A stretch of DNA of 64,000 nucleotides from a bacterium OL-1 (GTDB lineage: Bacteria > Actinomycetota > Coriobacteriia > Coriobacteriales > Atopobiaceae): contig LM994627.1 in the NCBI GenBank assembly GCA_000752675.2, positions 17,608 to 81,607 on the forward strand, written 5' to 3'. This document shows positions 16,807 to 25,191 of this stretch, piece after piece. Within the stretch, counting starts at the first letter, position 1. Each line of letters begins with the position of its first letter. The notes below the pieces were generated by a model. It ran no database searches. It saw only the letters and a list, made by a program, of their open reading frames with translations, and was not told the origin of the DNA. Both the position numbers and the translations under genes were made by a program.

Positions 16807-16958
16807 TGCACAAAAATCGCGGTTGCCGGTCAAAATTCGTGGTTTCGCTTAGTATCACCCCGCAGGTGCCATTTTTCTACCTGCGGCCCCGTAAAAAGTT
16901 AGAGTTTTCGTACTCGGCGATTTGCCGAAAATGGGCCGGCAACCGCGATTTTTGTGCA
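16807..16958. repeat. 152-bp element with 23-bp perfect inverted ends
   Basis: Left end TGCACAAAAATCGCGGTTGC (continuing CGG) at 16807-16829 is exactly the reverse complement of 16936-16958. Inside are two smaller hairpins, CCGCAGGT/ACCTGCGG near 16861-16888 and TCGGCGATTTGCCGA near 16915-16929. It could be a very small non-autonomous element or a structured RNA. No target duplication was recognised. The rest of 16651-17119 shows no gene. Confidence 0.8.
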
Positions 16959-17119
16959 GGGAGGTGCTCTTCGGCAATCCTGATGGGTGTTATGTGCCGC
17001 GTGCGAAACGCTAAGGGGCTCGTGTGCGTCCATCCGGCGAGGGAATCCATGGAGAAATCCGCGCTGACGCTTGCAAAGCAGGGCGCGTCCCCGTATAGTA
17101 GTTGGGCGCTCAAGCGCAG

Positions 17120-17195
17120 GCCAGCATAGCTCAGTTGGTAGAGCACCGCTCTCGTAAAGCGGGGGTCATCAGTTCGAGTCTGATTGCTGGCTCCA
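17120..17195 (+). tRNA. tRNA-Thr (anticodon CGT)
   Basis: 76 nt with a complete cloverleaf. The acceptor stem is GCCAGCA/TGCTGGC, followed by T and an encoded CCA. The anticodon stem is CCGCT/AGCGG with loop CTCGTAA, giving CGT. The T-loop is TTCGAGT. It lies at the left edge of the AT-richer island, the kind of place often used for integration, but no integrase or duplicated tRNA 3' end was seen. Confidence 0.96.
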
Positions 17196-17206
17196 TTGTT
17201 TTCGCA

Positions 17207-17236
17207 GGTCAGGACACATGTTGTCCTGACCTTTTT
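17207..17236 (+). terminator. Rho-independent terminator after tRNA-Thr
   Basis: GGTCAGGACA (17207-17216) pairs with TGTCCTGACC (17222-17231), followed by TTTTT. Confidence 0.92.
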
Positions 17237-17975
17237 CGTTGGTAAAAGGACGAATTTCCCCAAAAGGGTAGAATCCAGGGTAGGAATCCGTGCGTTAGCA
17301 ATATGCGGAATCCCCGTATTCCAGATTTGCCCCCTCATAGACCTTGTCGTGGGCGCCCGTGCGCATGTGTGAGGGCATTGATTTGAGATTCGGTACAAAA
17401 TCCCCGCTTGCCCTTTGCGGGACTTGGTGCGCAGTCCATGTGGATGAACTGGAGTCCCTTGCGGATGACGGGAAGAACCTGCTCACGGTGGGAGCTGAGC
17501 AAAAATTCGCCGCTGGTGAAGAGATTTCATTTGGCCAAGATGAGAGTCTCTTAACGGGCGGTAATCCCCAATCTCCCTCGGAACTCATTTATTGAGCGGG
17601 TCCACTCGTTTGCATGTCAGAATTGCACGATTTGGCAGTCTTGCACAGTGCAAATACCGAATAAGGCTGTCAGGGACGCGCCCCTTCTGATCGACCATTT
17701 GAACGGCCGTTTTTCAGCCTTAGACGGTTTGCCGAAACAATCTCAAATCAACCATGGCTATTTTAGTTAAACAAAATATGTGGCTAACCGTATGTGACGA
17801 CTTGGAATTGAGAATGCAATAACACAAACAAAGACAAGGTAAACGATGCTGTCTGCCTTTGTAAACGATGCTCGCGCGTCTCTGAGCACAGTTGTTTGCA
17901 TGCAGCCCGTGAGAGCACATTTCGTATTTTGGTAATTCTCGCGCATCTCACAAGGCGTGAAAATGAAAACCAGAG
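17237..17975. other. Gap at island edge, no convincing gene
   Basis: About 740 bp. Two short overlapping frames near 17295-17595 on opposite strands have no recognisable motif. The right half (17700-17960) is AT-rich and probably holds the promoter of the PTS-type regulator; no single best pair of hexamers can be picked. Confidence 0.5.
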
Positions 17976-17999
17976 ATGGCAAAAACTAAGGAGGGGATT

Positions 18000-20087
18000 G
18001 TGGTTCGGGCAAACCTAAACGGTCGCCAACGCAACGAGCTTCATGATCTCTCCAAGGCTGTCGATGGAATTCTCGTTGCTGACATGATGTCCAAGTACAA
18101 GATTTCTCGGCGTAGTGTGTATTACGACATTGAGAAGATTCATCAATGGCTCTCGAGTGAAGGACTCGGGCACATCTCTGTTGTAAACCAAGTGATAAGT
18201 GCAGACGGTATCTCTTGGAGCCAGCTGGGGCGCTTCTTTGGTGAACACTCGTCTACCCATTTCTCGCTCGAGGAAAGAAGGGCCCTGACAGCGGTTCTGA
18301 TTGTGTTGTCCATTGACCCAGTTACCATTGCCTCGTTAATGGATTACTTCGGCGTGAGCAGAAACACGACAATTGCCGATATTCGCGAGCTGCGGACAGA
18401 GCTCTGTCCGCGAGGCCTTGATCTCGAGAGTTCCCCTACTGGCGGTTACTCTGTCAAGGGCGACGAGATAACGCTGAGAAAGTACATCTGGCTAAAGCTG
18501 CAGGAGTTGGCGGCTTCCGGGAGGGCGACGGATGTTAAACGCCACCTACAGGTTACCCTCACAAAGGCGACTAACAACGACATCGATTATTACGAGCTCT
18601 GCCGTAGTCTCATCAAGCAGTATGAGTCGGACCTTCAAACACGTTGCTTCCTGGATTCAGCAGGTCTCGAGGGAATGATGATTCAGGTTTCCTGGTTGCG
18701 GGGGCTAGCTGGGCATTGGGTTGAGATGGGACGCGAGGAACAGCTGACTCTGATGGGGACGGCGTCCTTCCGCTCTGTCCAAATGAGTGCAGAGAAGCTA
18801 AAGAGGGTTGGAATAATACTCCCCTCTGAAGAAGTTCTTTATATCACCTCGTTGCTGCTGGGAATCAAGACTGCAGACTTCATGGCTCACAGCGAAGAAG
18901 ATCACTATATTTCAAACCTGACCGAGCGCCTAATTGCAAACTTTGAGCGAGTCGGCTGCCTTACCTTCGTGAACAAAGGCTACGTCCACGAACAGCTAAC
19001 TCACCATATTCGTCCTCTCTACTATCGTCAGAAGTATGGCATCTCTGCCCACAACCCCCTCACAAATGACATTCAGAAGATGTATCCGATGACCTATGAA
19101 TTTACCCGCAGGGCTGCAACGCTCTCGGGGATGGGACAGCTCTCTGACGATGAGCTTGCGTACCTGACAGTGTACCTATCCTCGGATCTTGACAATAAGA
19201 TGCTTGAGCAGGGCGACACAAGTGCAACCAAGGTCCTGGTGATTGGCGCCTCGAATATGTCCACGGCAACCCTGGTCAAAGAACAGCTAGTGGATGCCGT
19301 GGGTATCCAGTTTGACTTTGACTACGAAGAGCCAGAGAAGCTCAAGCGTTGGACTCTCGACAGCTATGCGTTAGTCCTTACGCTCGTCCAGCTCCCTCCC
19401 GATATTTCTGGCGAGAACATCGTCAGCATCACTCCATTTCTCTCTGACGATAACCGTCAGCAGATATATGGAGTCCTTAGGAGAAATAGGATCATCTCTC
19501 GCTATGCCTCCCTCATTGACGGAATCATCAAAATTGTAAGCAATAGCCTCCCCGAACACGACGCAACGATTCTCGAGTCCGATAAGCTTCATTTCGAACT
19601 ATTTCGGTTTTTTGATGAGAGAGACCGGGGACTCATGGGGCCTCCGGTGATTCAAAGCCAGGGCTCTTGCATCCTTCCGGACACGATTGCGGTCTCAGAA
19701 GGGTCAACTTGGAAGGAAGCGGTTATCGCTGGGGCGCTCGTTCTGCAAAATGGAGCAACCTCCAGCAGACTCGTTGAGCGGATGGAGAACATCATACGGT
19801 CGCGTAGGCTTCTCTACTATCGACCCGAGAAGGACGTCGTTGTTGTCAGATGCCCCATGTATGGAGACGAGGGCGCTCATGTTGCTGCCCAGGTGGTTGT
19901 TTCTCCGGACGGGGTTAGATTCCCAGACGGAGAAATTGCACGGGTCGTCATCTGCATCGCGACAATTAATAGGTACTCACACTGGGGAACACTCTACGCG
20001 CTGTATGAGTGGCTGTCTGTTCCAGATCATGTTGCCGAGCTTGAAGAAAGTAGTCCTGTTGGGCTGAATAGGGGAGGCAAGCGATGA
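18000..20087 (+). CDS. PRD-containing PTS-type transcriptional regulator (MtlR/LicR-like)
   Basis: 695 residues. Two N-terminal HTH units (KYKISRRSVYYDIEKI and FGVSRNTTIADIREL, about 35-125), then two PRDs (about 185-290 and 300-410; HHIRPLYYR has a conserved PRD His), an EIIB-like domain (about 420-510) and an EIIA-like domain (about 565-690). The EIIB loop reads IGASNMSTA with no phospho-Cys, and the EIIA site reads VVRCPMYGDE in place of IPH, so both PTS-like modules look degenerate. It probably senses PTS state through its PRDs and activates the downstream genes. GTG 18000 was chosen because AAGGAGGGG (17988-17996) is well placed; ATG 17976 is the alternative. Confidence 0.85.
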   Translation: MVRANLNGRQRNELHDLSKAVDGILVADMMSKYKISRRSVYYDIEKIHQWLSSEGLGHISVVNQVISADGISWSQLGRFFGEHSSTHFSLEERRALTAVLIVLSIDPVTIASLMDYFGVSRNTTIADIRELRTELCPRGLDLESSPTGGYSVKGDEITLRKYIWLKLQELAASGRATDVKRHLQVTLTKATNNDIDYYELCRSLIKQYESDLQTRCFLDSAGLEGMMIQVSWLRGLAGHWVEMGREEQLTLMGTASFRSVQMSAEKLKRVGIILPSEEVLYITSLLLGIKTADFMAHSEEDHYISNLTERLIANFERVGCLTFVNKGYVHEQLTHHIRPLYYRQKYGISAHNPLTNDIQKMYPMTYEFTRRAATLSGMGQLSDDELAYLTVYLSSDLDNKMLEQGDTSATKVLVIGASNMSTATLVKEQLVDAVGIQFDFDYEEPEKLKRWTLDSYALVLTLVQLPPDISGENIVSITPFLSDDNRQQIYGVLRRNRIISRYASLIDGIIKIVSNSLPEHDATILESDKLHFELFRFFDERDRGLMGPPVIQSQGSCILPDTIAVSEGSTWKEAVIAGALVLQNGATSSRLVERMENIIRSRRLLYYRPEKDVVVVRCPMYGDEGAHVAAQVVVSPDGVRFPDGEIARVVICIATINRYSHWGTLYALYEWLSVPDHVAELEESSPVGLNRGGKR

Positions 20088-20527
20088 GCGCGAAGAAAAG
20101 GCTCGTTTACAATGGGCGTCACGGCCTTCCCGAGGGAACCAGGTGCTTTTGGTGCGGCTCAGGCGATGCCAATCCCGAGTTCATCCTTAATCCCGGCGGA
20201 TCCCCGTTGCTAGCCTGCTGCAACCAAGTGGAGTACGAGAAGGCAAAGGCATTCATTAATAAGGACAACAAGGTTCGTACCCCCTACTATCTCGTGCTCT
20301 TCGTTCTTCTCGTGGTAAACCTCTTCTTTATCGGTATGGATATCCATACTTGGTGGTCATATGCTCCGCTCCTAGGAATCTGCCTTACGGTACTCGTATG
20401 GCCTGCGGTGTTTACTCACTACGAGTTCTACGTTCGTCTGGGGCTCGTTAAGACCAGACGGGTCATTAGGTTTATCGCCTGCGCTGTTGCCCTTCTCTCG
20501 ATGCTTGCAGCCTTGAGTGTCCTATAG
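20084..20527 (+). CDS. Small membrane protein with zinc-ribbon-like N-terminus
   Basis: 147 residues. The N-terminal 50 residues hold CFWCGSG and LLACCNQ, a possible four-Cys metal site. Three hydrophobic helices follow at about 67-86, 90-109 and 125-145. Its start overlaps the regulator stop (ATGA), so it is translationally coupled to the regulator. I do not recognise the family; a link to the regulator or to PTS signalling is only inferred from position. Confidence 0.65.
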   Translation: MSAKKRLVYNGRHGLPEGTRCFWCGSGDANPEFILNPGGSPLLACCNQVEYEKAKAFINKDNKVRTPYYLVLFVLLVVNLFFIGMDIHTWWSYAPLLGICLTVLVWPAVFTHYEFYVRLGLVKTRRVIRFIACAVALLSMLAALSVL

Positions 20528-20603
20528 GCCGCGGGCAAACAACCAGAAAACTGGATAGACGTCGCCAGACGTCTCTGGCTACCCCTGTGAGGAGGTGAGC
20601 TGA

Positions 20604-21065
20604 ATGAATAAGCTACTCGATGAGAATCTCGTCTTCATTGACGCCGACGTTGCCACTTCGGAGGATGCAATCAACCTCATGGCATCGAGGCTCAGGGAAC
20701 TCGGCTATGTAAAAGAGGGCTACGCACAGATGGTCCTTGATAGAGAGAAGGTCTTTCCGACCGGTTTACCTGGCAAATCGATGTGCATTGCAATTCCCCA
20801 CACGGATCCGACGCTTGTTGTAAAACCGGCTATCGGCGTCATCGTCCCTAAGGAACCGGTCGAGTTCAGCATGATGGGGGAGCCTGATACAAAGCTTCAG
20901 GTTAGTCTCATCATGCCGCTTGTGATAAAGGACTCCAACAAGCAGATTGACCTCCTGAGGGCAATGATGCACGTAATCCAGGACGACGATCTTCTCCGTG
21001 CCGTTAGGACTTCCGATAGTCCGCAGGAAATTGTCTCGCTCCTTCACGAGCTGGACGAAGCATAA
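20604..21065 (+). CDS. PTS EIIA component, fructose/galactitol type
   Basis: 153-residue EIIA of the fructose-mannitol superfamily. It takes phosphate from HPr and passes it to EIIB. The phospho-accepting His is H66 in CIAIPHTDP. The single-domain form next to a GatB-like EIIB and a GatC-like EIIC fits the galactitol family. ATG 20604 follows GAGGAGGTGAG, a very strong RBS. The preceding 76-bp gap contains a small repeat, AGACGTC/GACGTCT, around 20558-20575. Confidence 0.9.
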   Translation: MNKLLDENLVFIDADVATSEDAINLMASRLRELGYVKEGYAQMVLDREKVFPTGLPGKSMCIAIPHTDPTLVVKPAIGVIVPKEPVEFSMMGEPDTKLQVSLIMPLVIKDSNKQIDLLRAMMHVIQDDDLLRAVRTSDSPQEIVSLLHELDEA

Positions 21066-21107
21066 GCAATCTTCCTAGAAATCACATTCAGAACAATGGG
21101 GTGAACT

Positions 21108-21413
21108 ATGAGACCGGTACGTATTTTGTGCGTCTGTGGTTCGGGCACCGCCACCTCGGCAATGCTCGCGGCAAAGCTCCAGGATGTCCTTGAGGAGCAT
21201 GGGTACCAGCTTGACTCTGACGAGACCAATCCTCCCGGCGTGCCCATTGCAATGATGACTAACGATTGGGATTTGATTGCCTTTACTAGCCCCATTGAGG
21301 ATGACCCCGGAATACCCATGCTCAATGCAACAGGTTTCCTTGTTGGCATCAACGAGGACGAGTTCATCGAGCAACTCATGGATGAGGTTGGCAAGCTTGA
21401 CCTTTCCGAATAG
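21108..21413 (+). CDS. PTS EIIB component, galactitol type
   Basis: 101-residue GatB-like EIIB. The phosphocysteine loop is ILCVCGSGTATS; C10 in VCGSG is the likely phospho-accepting residue. It passes phosphate to the incoming sugar bound by EIIC. It is followed by 30 bp and then the IS30 element, which separates it from its EIIC gene. Confidence 0.88.
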   Translation: MRPVRILCVCGSGTATSAMLAAKLQDVLEEHGYQLDSDETNPPGVPIAMMTNDWDLIAFTSPIEDDPGIPMLNATGFLVGINEDEFIEQLMDEVGKLDLSE

Positions 21414-21443
21414 ATAGAGACCTCGCTACCACAGAATTAGGAG

Positions 21444-22537
21444 GGCGGATTGTCAAGCTGAGTGCAACATCTCCCGATAGACCTCGTTGGCCGTCTTGAA
21501 CCCCAGGACCTTCCTCGGCCTGTCGTTGATCAGCTGGTACACATGCCGCACCTCCTCGTCGCTCACCCTGGAGAAGTCCGTGCCCTTCGGGAAGAACTCC
21601 CGGATGAGGCCGTTGGTGTTCTCCACGGTCGGCTTCTGCCAGGGGTGGTGGGGCTCGCAGAAGTAGAACTGGACGCCCCCTAGGGCCTTCGTGACCTCAG
21701 CGTGGTTCGCGAACTCCTTGCCGCGGTCCGGCGTCACCGTCTCGAGAGGCCTGCCCTTCAGGGCCGCCACCCCGACCCTGCCGACGGCCTCCGCGGCGTG
21801 CGACTCCGACCTCCCTCCCACGAGCAGCCTCGAGGCACGGTCCACTATCCCCACCAGGCAGGCCGTGCCCGGGCCCACGACCGTGTCGTCCTCCCAGTCG
21901 CCGAGACGCGAGCGTTCGTTTGCCTCGGCGGGCCGCTCCGAGATGTCGTGCGAGATCTTGATCTTGCCTCGCGCCTCCTCGCGGCCCCTTTTGGACCGCC
22001 TGCCCTTCCTGCGCAGGTGGCGACGCACGCGCTCGTCGCCCGTGGCTTGCGGGGCATCCATCCCGCCCGCGTTAACGGCCCGGTAGATGGTCGCGGAGCT
22101 CACGACGCAGCGTCCGTGCTCGAGCCTGAGCCTGCCGTCTATCTGCTCGGGGGACCAATGGTCGCATACGATGCGGGAGCGTACCTCCTCGGCCAGGGCT
22201 GGGTCGTCCAGCTTGCGGTGCGGCCTGCATGCCCTATGCCTCGCCTCAGCCCGCATCTGGGCCTTGAGCGCCCCATAGCGCCCATGTCTGCCGTTCCTTT
22301 TGAGCTCCCTGCTCACGGTGGACTTGTCCCTGCCTATGTCTTTGGCTATCGCGGACACCGCCTCGTGCTTCGCATGCAGCTCGGCTATCCTGTCCCTCTC
22401 ATCAGCACTAAGATGTGTGTAGTGGCGCATTTCCCTCGGCTTCCGACGTTGACCTTGACAACCAACATCGTTGCCTTCGGGAGTGCGCCACATTCATGAG
22501 ATGGCGGATCGTGTTGCACTCAGAATGCTAATCCGCC
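21444..22537. mobile_element. IS30-family insertion sequence (1094 bp)
   Basis: The ends are imperfect inverted repeats of about 26 bp: left GGCGGATTGTCAAGCTGAGT (continuing GCAACA) and right, read inward, GGCGGATTAGCATTCTGAGT (continuing GCAACA), 22 of 26 identical. GAG flanks both sides (21441-21443 and 22538-22540), a three-base target duplication in the IS30 range. The single transposase gene runs leftwards and its stop falls inside the left repeat. Intact ends and an open gene suggest a recent, possibly active copy. Confidence 0.9.
21453..22430 (-). CDS. IS30-family transposase
   Basis: 325-residue DDE transposase. N-terminal HTH region: MRHYTHLSADERDRIAELH and AIAKDIGRDKSTVSREL. Catalytic residues are in GDWEDDTVVG, TPDRGKEF and KPTVENTNGL followed by REFFPKGTDF, the classic IS30 signature. 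ATG 22430 was chosen because IS30 proteins begin with this YTHL-type helix and GAGGGAA precedes it; a longer form from 22493 is possible. The gene is intact and more GC-rich than the island around it. Confidence 0.95.
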   Translation of the reverse strand: MRHYTHLSADERDRIAELHAKHEAVSAIAKDIGRDKSTVSRELKRNGRHGRYGALKAQMRAEARHRACRPHRKLDDPALAEEVRSRIVCDHWSPEQIDGRLRLEHGRCVVSSATIYRAVNAGGMDAPQATGDERVRRHLRRKGRRSKRGREEARGKIKISHDISERPAEANERSRLGDWEDDTVVGPGTACLVGIVDRASRLLVGGRSESHAAEAVGRVGVAALKGRPLETVTPDRGKEFANHAEVTKALGGVQFYFCEPHHPWQKPTVENTNGLIREFFPKGTDFSRVSDEEVRHVYQLINDRPRKVLGFKTANEVYREMLHSA

Positions 22538-22547
22538 GAGGCTTTCG

Positions 22548-23984
22548 ATGGATGTGTTTTTCGCTGGTCTAAAATCATTCTTTGACGCATTTGGCAACTA
22601 TATTACGGTGCCAATCATCATCTACATCATCTGTCGCATTTTCAAGACACCACGCAAGCGCGCATTTCAGTCTGCAGTTCTCGTCGGCGTTGGCCTTAAG
22701 GGCATGGCATTCATTACTTCGGGCTTTGGTGGAGTTCTCACCCCGGTTGTCCAGCAGATGGTCAACAACTCTGGTCTCAATAGGCCCGCGCTGGATATCG
22801 GTTGGCAGGCGGTCGCAGCAGTCGCCTACTCGACCCAAATCGGCATGGCCTTTATTGGGATTGGCCTTCTCTTCCAGATAGTATTCTGGCTTTGCAAGGC
22901 AACAGACATCTTCATGCCGTCGGATCTTTGGAACAACTACTCCATCTCCGTTTGGGGGTCGATGTTCTTCCTTTTGACCCAGAACATCTGGATGGCATTT
23001 CTCCTGATGATCTTCATCAACATGGTCACTCTCTTGATTGCTGAGTCCATTCAGAAGCGATGGTCGACGTATTACCACTATCCCAGCTGCGCGATGACAG
23101 CCCCTCACCACAACGGTGACGCTCCGATGTATCTTGTCCTCAACATCCTCTTCTCGAAGATGGGTATGGATAAGATCAAGGCGAATCCCCAGGACATTCG
23201 TAAGAAGATCGGATTCATGGGCGAGCCCATGTACATCGGTTTGATTGTGGGCCTCATCCTTGGCGTTGTTGGAAACTTTACGCAGCTCAACTCTTTTGCC
23301 GGCTGGGGCTCCATCGCCAACGTCGCAGTTACCTGCGCTGCTGTCATGGCTATCTTCCCTCGCATCGCCGGAATGTTTGCTGCCGGCTTTGGAGCACTGA
23401 CTGAGTACTCCAGGAAGACCATGGCGAAGACGAAGTATGGTAAGGATCGCGAGTTTATCGTGGCGGTCAATGATGCTCTGGGCTATGGCGAGGCGGCTAC
23501 TCTCACTACTGGCCTGCTGGTCATTCCGTTCGCCCTGCTTGTTGCCTTTGTCCTTCCTGGCAACCTCGTGATCCCCCTGATGGTCCTGCCTTCTCTGCCC
23601 TATATGGTTGAGGTTCCCGTCTCCCTTTCCAATGGCAACATCGTGAAGGCATGGCTGATGGCCATCATCGTCTTTAGTGCCAAGACTCTTATGGCTTCCT
23701 ACTGGGCAGCAACCTTCACCCAGGTTGCAGCCGAGGTTGGTTTCGAGGCAGCAACCCAGGCAGTGGCCGGCGGAACCTTCATCATTGGCTACATTATGTC
23801 CAACTGCACTGCAGGTCTCATTACCATGGCTTTCCTTACCATGAACCCCGTGATTATTGCCCTGACCGTGGCGGTGTATGTTGTCTTCTTTGTCCTTTTC
23901 AAGAAGAACAAGGTTCGCTTCCAGGATTACCTCGAGTTCCTTGCAACCGGTAAGAAGCCTGAAGTCGAGAAGGCCGCTGCATAG
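22548..23984 (+). CDS. PTS EIIC component, galactitol type (GatC-like)
   Basis: 478-residue membrane permease of the galactitol-family PTS. It has about ten to twelve hydrophobic segments from DAFGNYITVPIIIYIICRIF to the C-terminal VAVYVVFFVLFKKNK. A GatC-like loop with PAPH-type context (SCAMTAPHHNGD) precedes EPMYIGLIVG. The start ATG has GAGG six bases upstream, and this GAG is the duplicated target of the IS30 insertion. The gene is intact, but its original promoter and EIIB junction are now 1.1 kb away, so expression may depend on the IS. Confidence 0.9.
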   Translation: MDVFFAGLKSFFDAFGNYITVPIIIYIICRIFKTPRKRAFQSAVLVGVGLKGMAFITSGFGGVLTPVVQQMVNNSGLNRPALDIGWQAVAAVAYSTQIGMAFIGIGLLFQIVFWLCKATDIFMPSDLWNNYSISVWGSMFFLLTQNIWMAFLLMIFINMVTLLIAESIQKRWSTYYHYPSCAMTAPHHNGDAPMYLVLNILFSKMGMDKIKANPQDIRKKIGFMGEPMYIGLIVGLILGVVGNFTQLNSFAGWGSIANVAVTCAAVMAIFPRIAGMFAAGFGALTEYSRKTMAKTKYGKDREFIVAVNDALGYGEAATLTTGLLVIPFALLVAFVLPGNLVIPLMVLPSLPYMVEVPVSLSNGNIVKAWLMAIIVFSAKTLMASYWAATFTQVAAEVGFEAATQAVAGGTFIIGYIMSNCTAGLITMAFLTMNPVIIALTVAVYVVFFVLFKKNKVRFQDYLEFLATGKKPEVEKAAA

Positions 23985-24032
23985 CCGCTGAAGAGCACCT
24001 AACTACCGAAACTTGCCAAGCGTTATTCAACA

Positions 24033-24065
24033 GTGCCTGCAGGGAAACCCCTGCCCTGCAGGCAC
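24033..24065 (+). promoter_or_regulatory. Intercistronic hairpin between EIIC and dehydrogenase genes
   Basis: GTGCCTGCAGGG (24033-24044) pairs perfectly with CCCTGCAGGCAC (24054-24065). No T-run follows, so mRNA stabilisation or attenuation is more likely than full termination. Confidence 0.6.
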
Positions 24066-24088
24066 CCGAACGAAGGGTGACTGCCACT

Positions 24089-25141
24089 ATGAAGTTCCTT
24101 GTGATTGGAGATGTTGTTGTCCCCGTCGACCTTCTGGTCGAGGCGGCTAAGACGCTTGATCCTGACGCGGAGATCGAGACCTCCTATTGGGACACCGGTG
24201 CTCGGAGCGAGTTCAACAAGCACTCACTTAACCTTGAGAAGAACGGTCCCTCTGCAGAGCGTCCGCCGGCGGATGCATATGAGAAAATCGCCGATGCAGA
24301 TGTCCTGCTTGTTCACTTCTGCCCGGTTGCGGAGGAGCTCATTGAAGCCGGCAAGAACCTGAAGCTCATTGGTACCTGCCGCGGAGGCATGGAGCACATT
24401 GACGTCCCGGCTGCAACGGCACATGGCATTCCCGTTATTCACTGTATTCGCAATGCCGAATGCACTTCCGACTTTGCGGTCGGGCTCATGTTCGCGGAGA
24501 CCAGAAACATTGCACGGGCGCACGCTGCGCTCAAGCAGGGTGTTTGGCGCAAGGATTACGTTAACTCGGGCTATACCACGTCGATGTGCGAGATGACGCT
24601 GGGTCTTGTTGGACTTGGCCACATTGGAAAGCTTGTCGCAAAGAAGTGTCTCGGTATTGGCATGAAGCGAGTCATTGCATATGACCCGTATTTGAAGCAA
24701 GAACAGCTAGATGCAATCGGGCTGGACGTCCAGCTTGTAGACGAGGAGACCTTGTTCAGGGATTCGGACATCGTATCCCTGCATATGCGCCTTACGCCCG
24801 AGACTAAGGGATGCATCAACGAAAGGCTCCTTTCGCTTATGAAGCCAACCGCGTATCTCATCAATACCTCGCGCGCGGGGGTGCTAGACAAGGACGCATT
24901 TGTTAAAGCACTTCAGACTAGGTCTATCGGAGGTGCCGCTCTCGATGTTTTCTGGGAGGAACCCATTCCAGAGGGGGACCCGCTTCTTGAGCTTGACAAC
25001 CTTACGATGACGCCGCATACCGCAGGCAACGTAGTCGACGCTCTTCCCAAGAGTCCATTGCTTCTCGCCAAGAAGATTCGCGAGTACTGGGATACCGGTG
25101 AGAGCGACATGGTCGTAAATCTGAAGGCTCTTCGCGCTTAG
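24089..25141 (+). CDS. D-isomer-specific 2-hydroxyacid dehydrogenase
   Basis: 350-residue NAD-dependent oxidoreductase of the D-2-hydroxyacid dehydrogenase family. The dinucleotide motif is LGLVGLGHIGKLVAKK. Catalytic residues: Arg in INTSRAGVLD, Glu in the DVFWEEPIPEG block, and His in TMTPHTAGN. It probably interconverts a 2-keto and a 2-hydroxy sugar acid or glycerate-type intermediate. ATG 24089 was chosen; GTG 24077 is in frame with weaker support. It is the first catabolic gene after the PTS genes. Confidence 0.88.
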   Translation: MKFLVIGDVVVPVDLLVEAAKTLDPDAEIETSYWDTGARSEFNKHSLNLEKNGPSAERPPADAYEKIADADVLLVHFCPVAEELIEAGKNLKLIGTCRGGMEHIDVPAATAHGIPVIHCIRNAECTSDFAVGLMFAETRNIARAHAALKQGVWRKDYVNSGYTTSMCEMTLGLVGLGHIGKLVAKKCLGIGMKRVIAYDPYLKQEQLDAIGLDVQLVDEETLFRDSDIVSLHMRLTPETKGCINERLLSLMKPTAYLINTSRAGVLDKDAFVKALQTRSIGGAALDVFWEEPIPEGDPLLELDNLTMTPHTAGNVVDALPKSPLLLAKKIREYWDTGESDMVVNLKALRA

Positions 25142-25191
25142 TTCATAGATCGACTTAGCTTTTATTGTTCATCGAATGAAAGGACGCAATC

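Noticed and set aside
17295-17595. Overlapping short frames on both strands beside tRNA-Thr
   Set aside because: No motif, no clear RBS and no operon partner; they may be remnants but cannot be supported.
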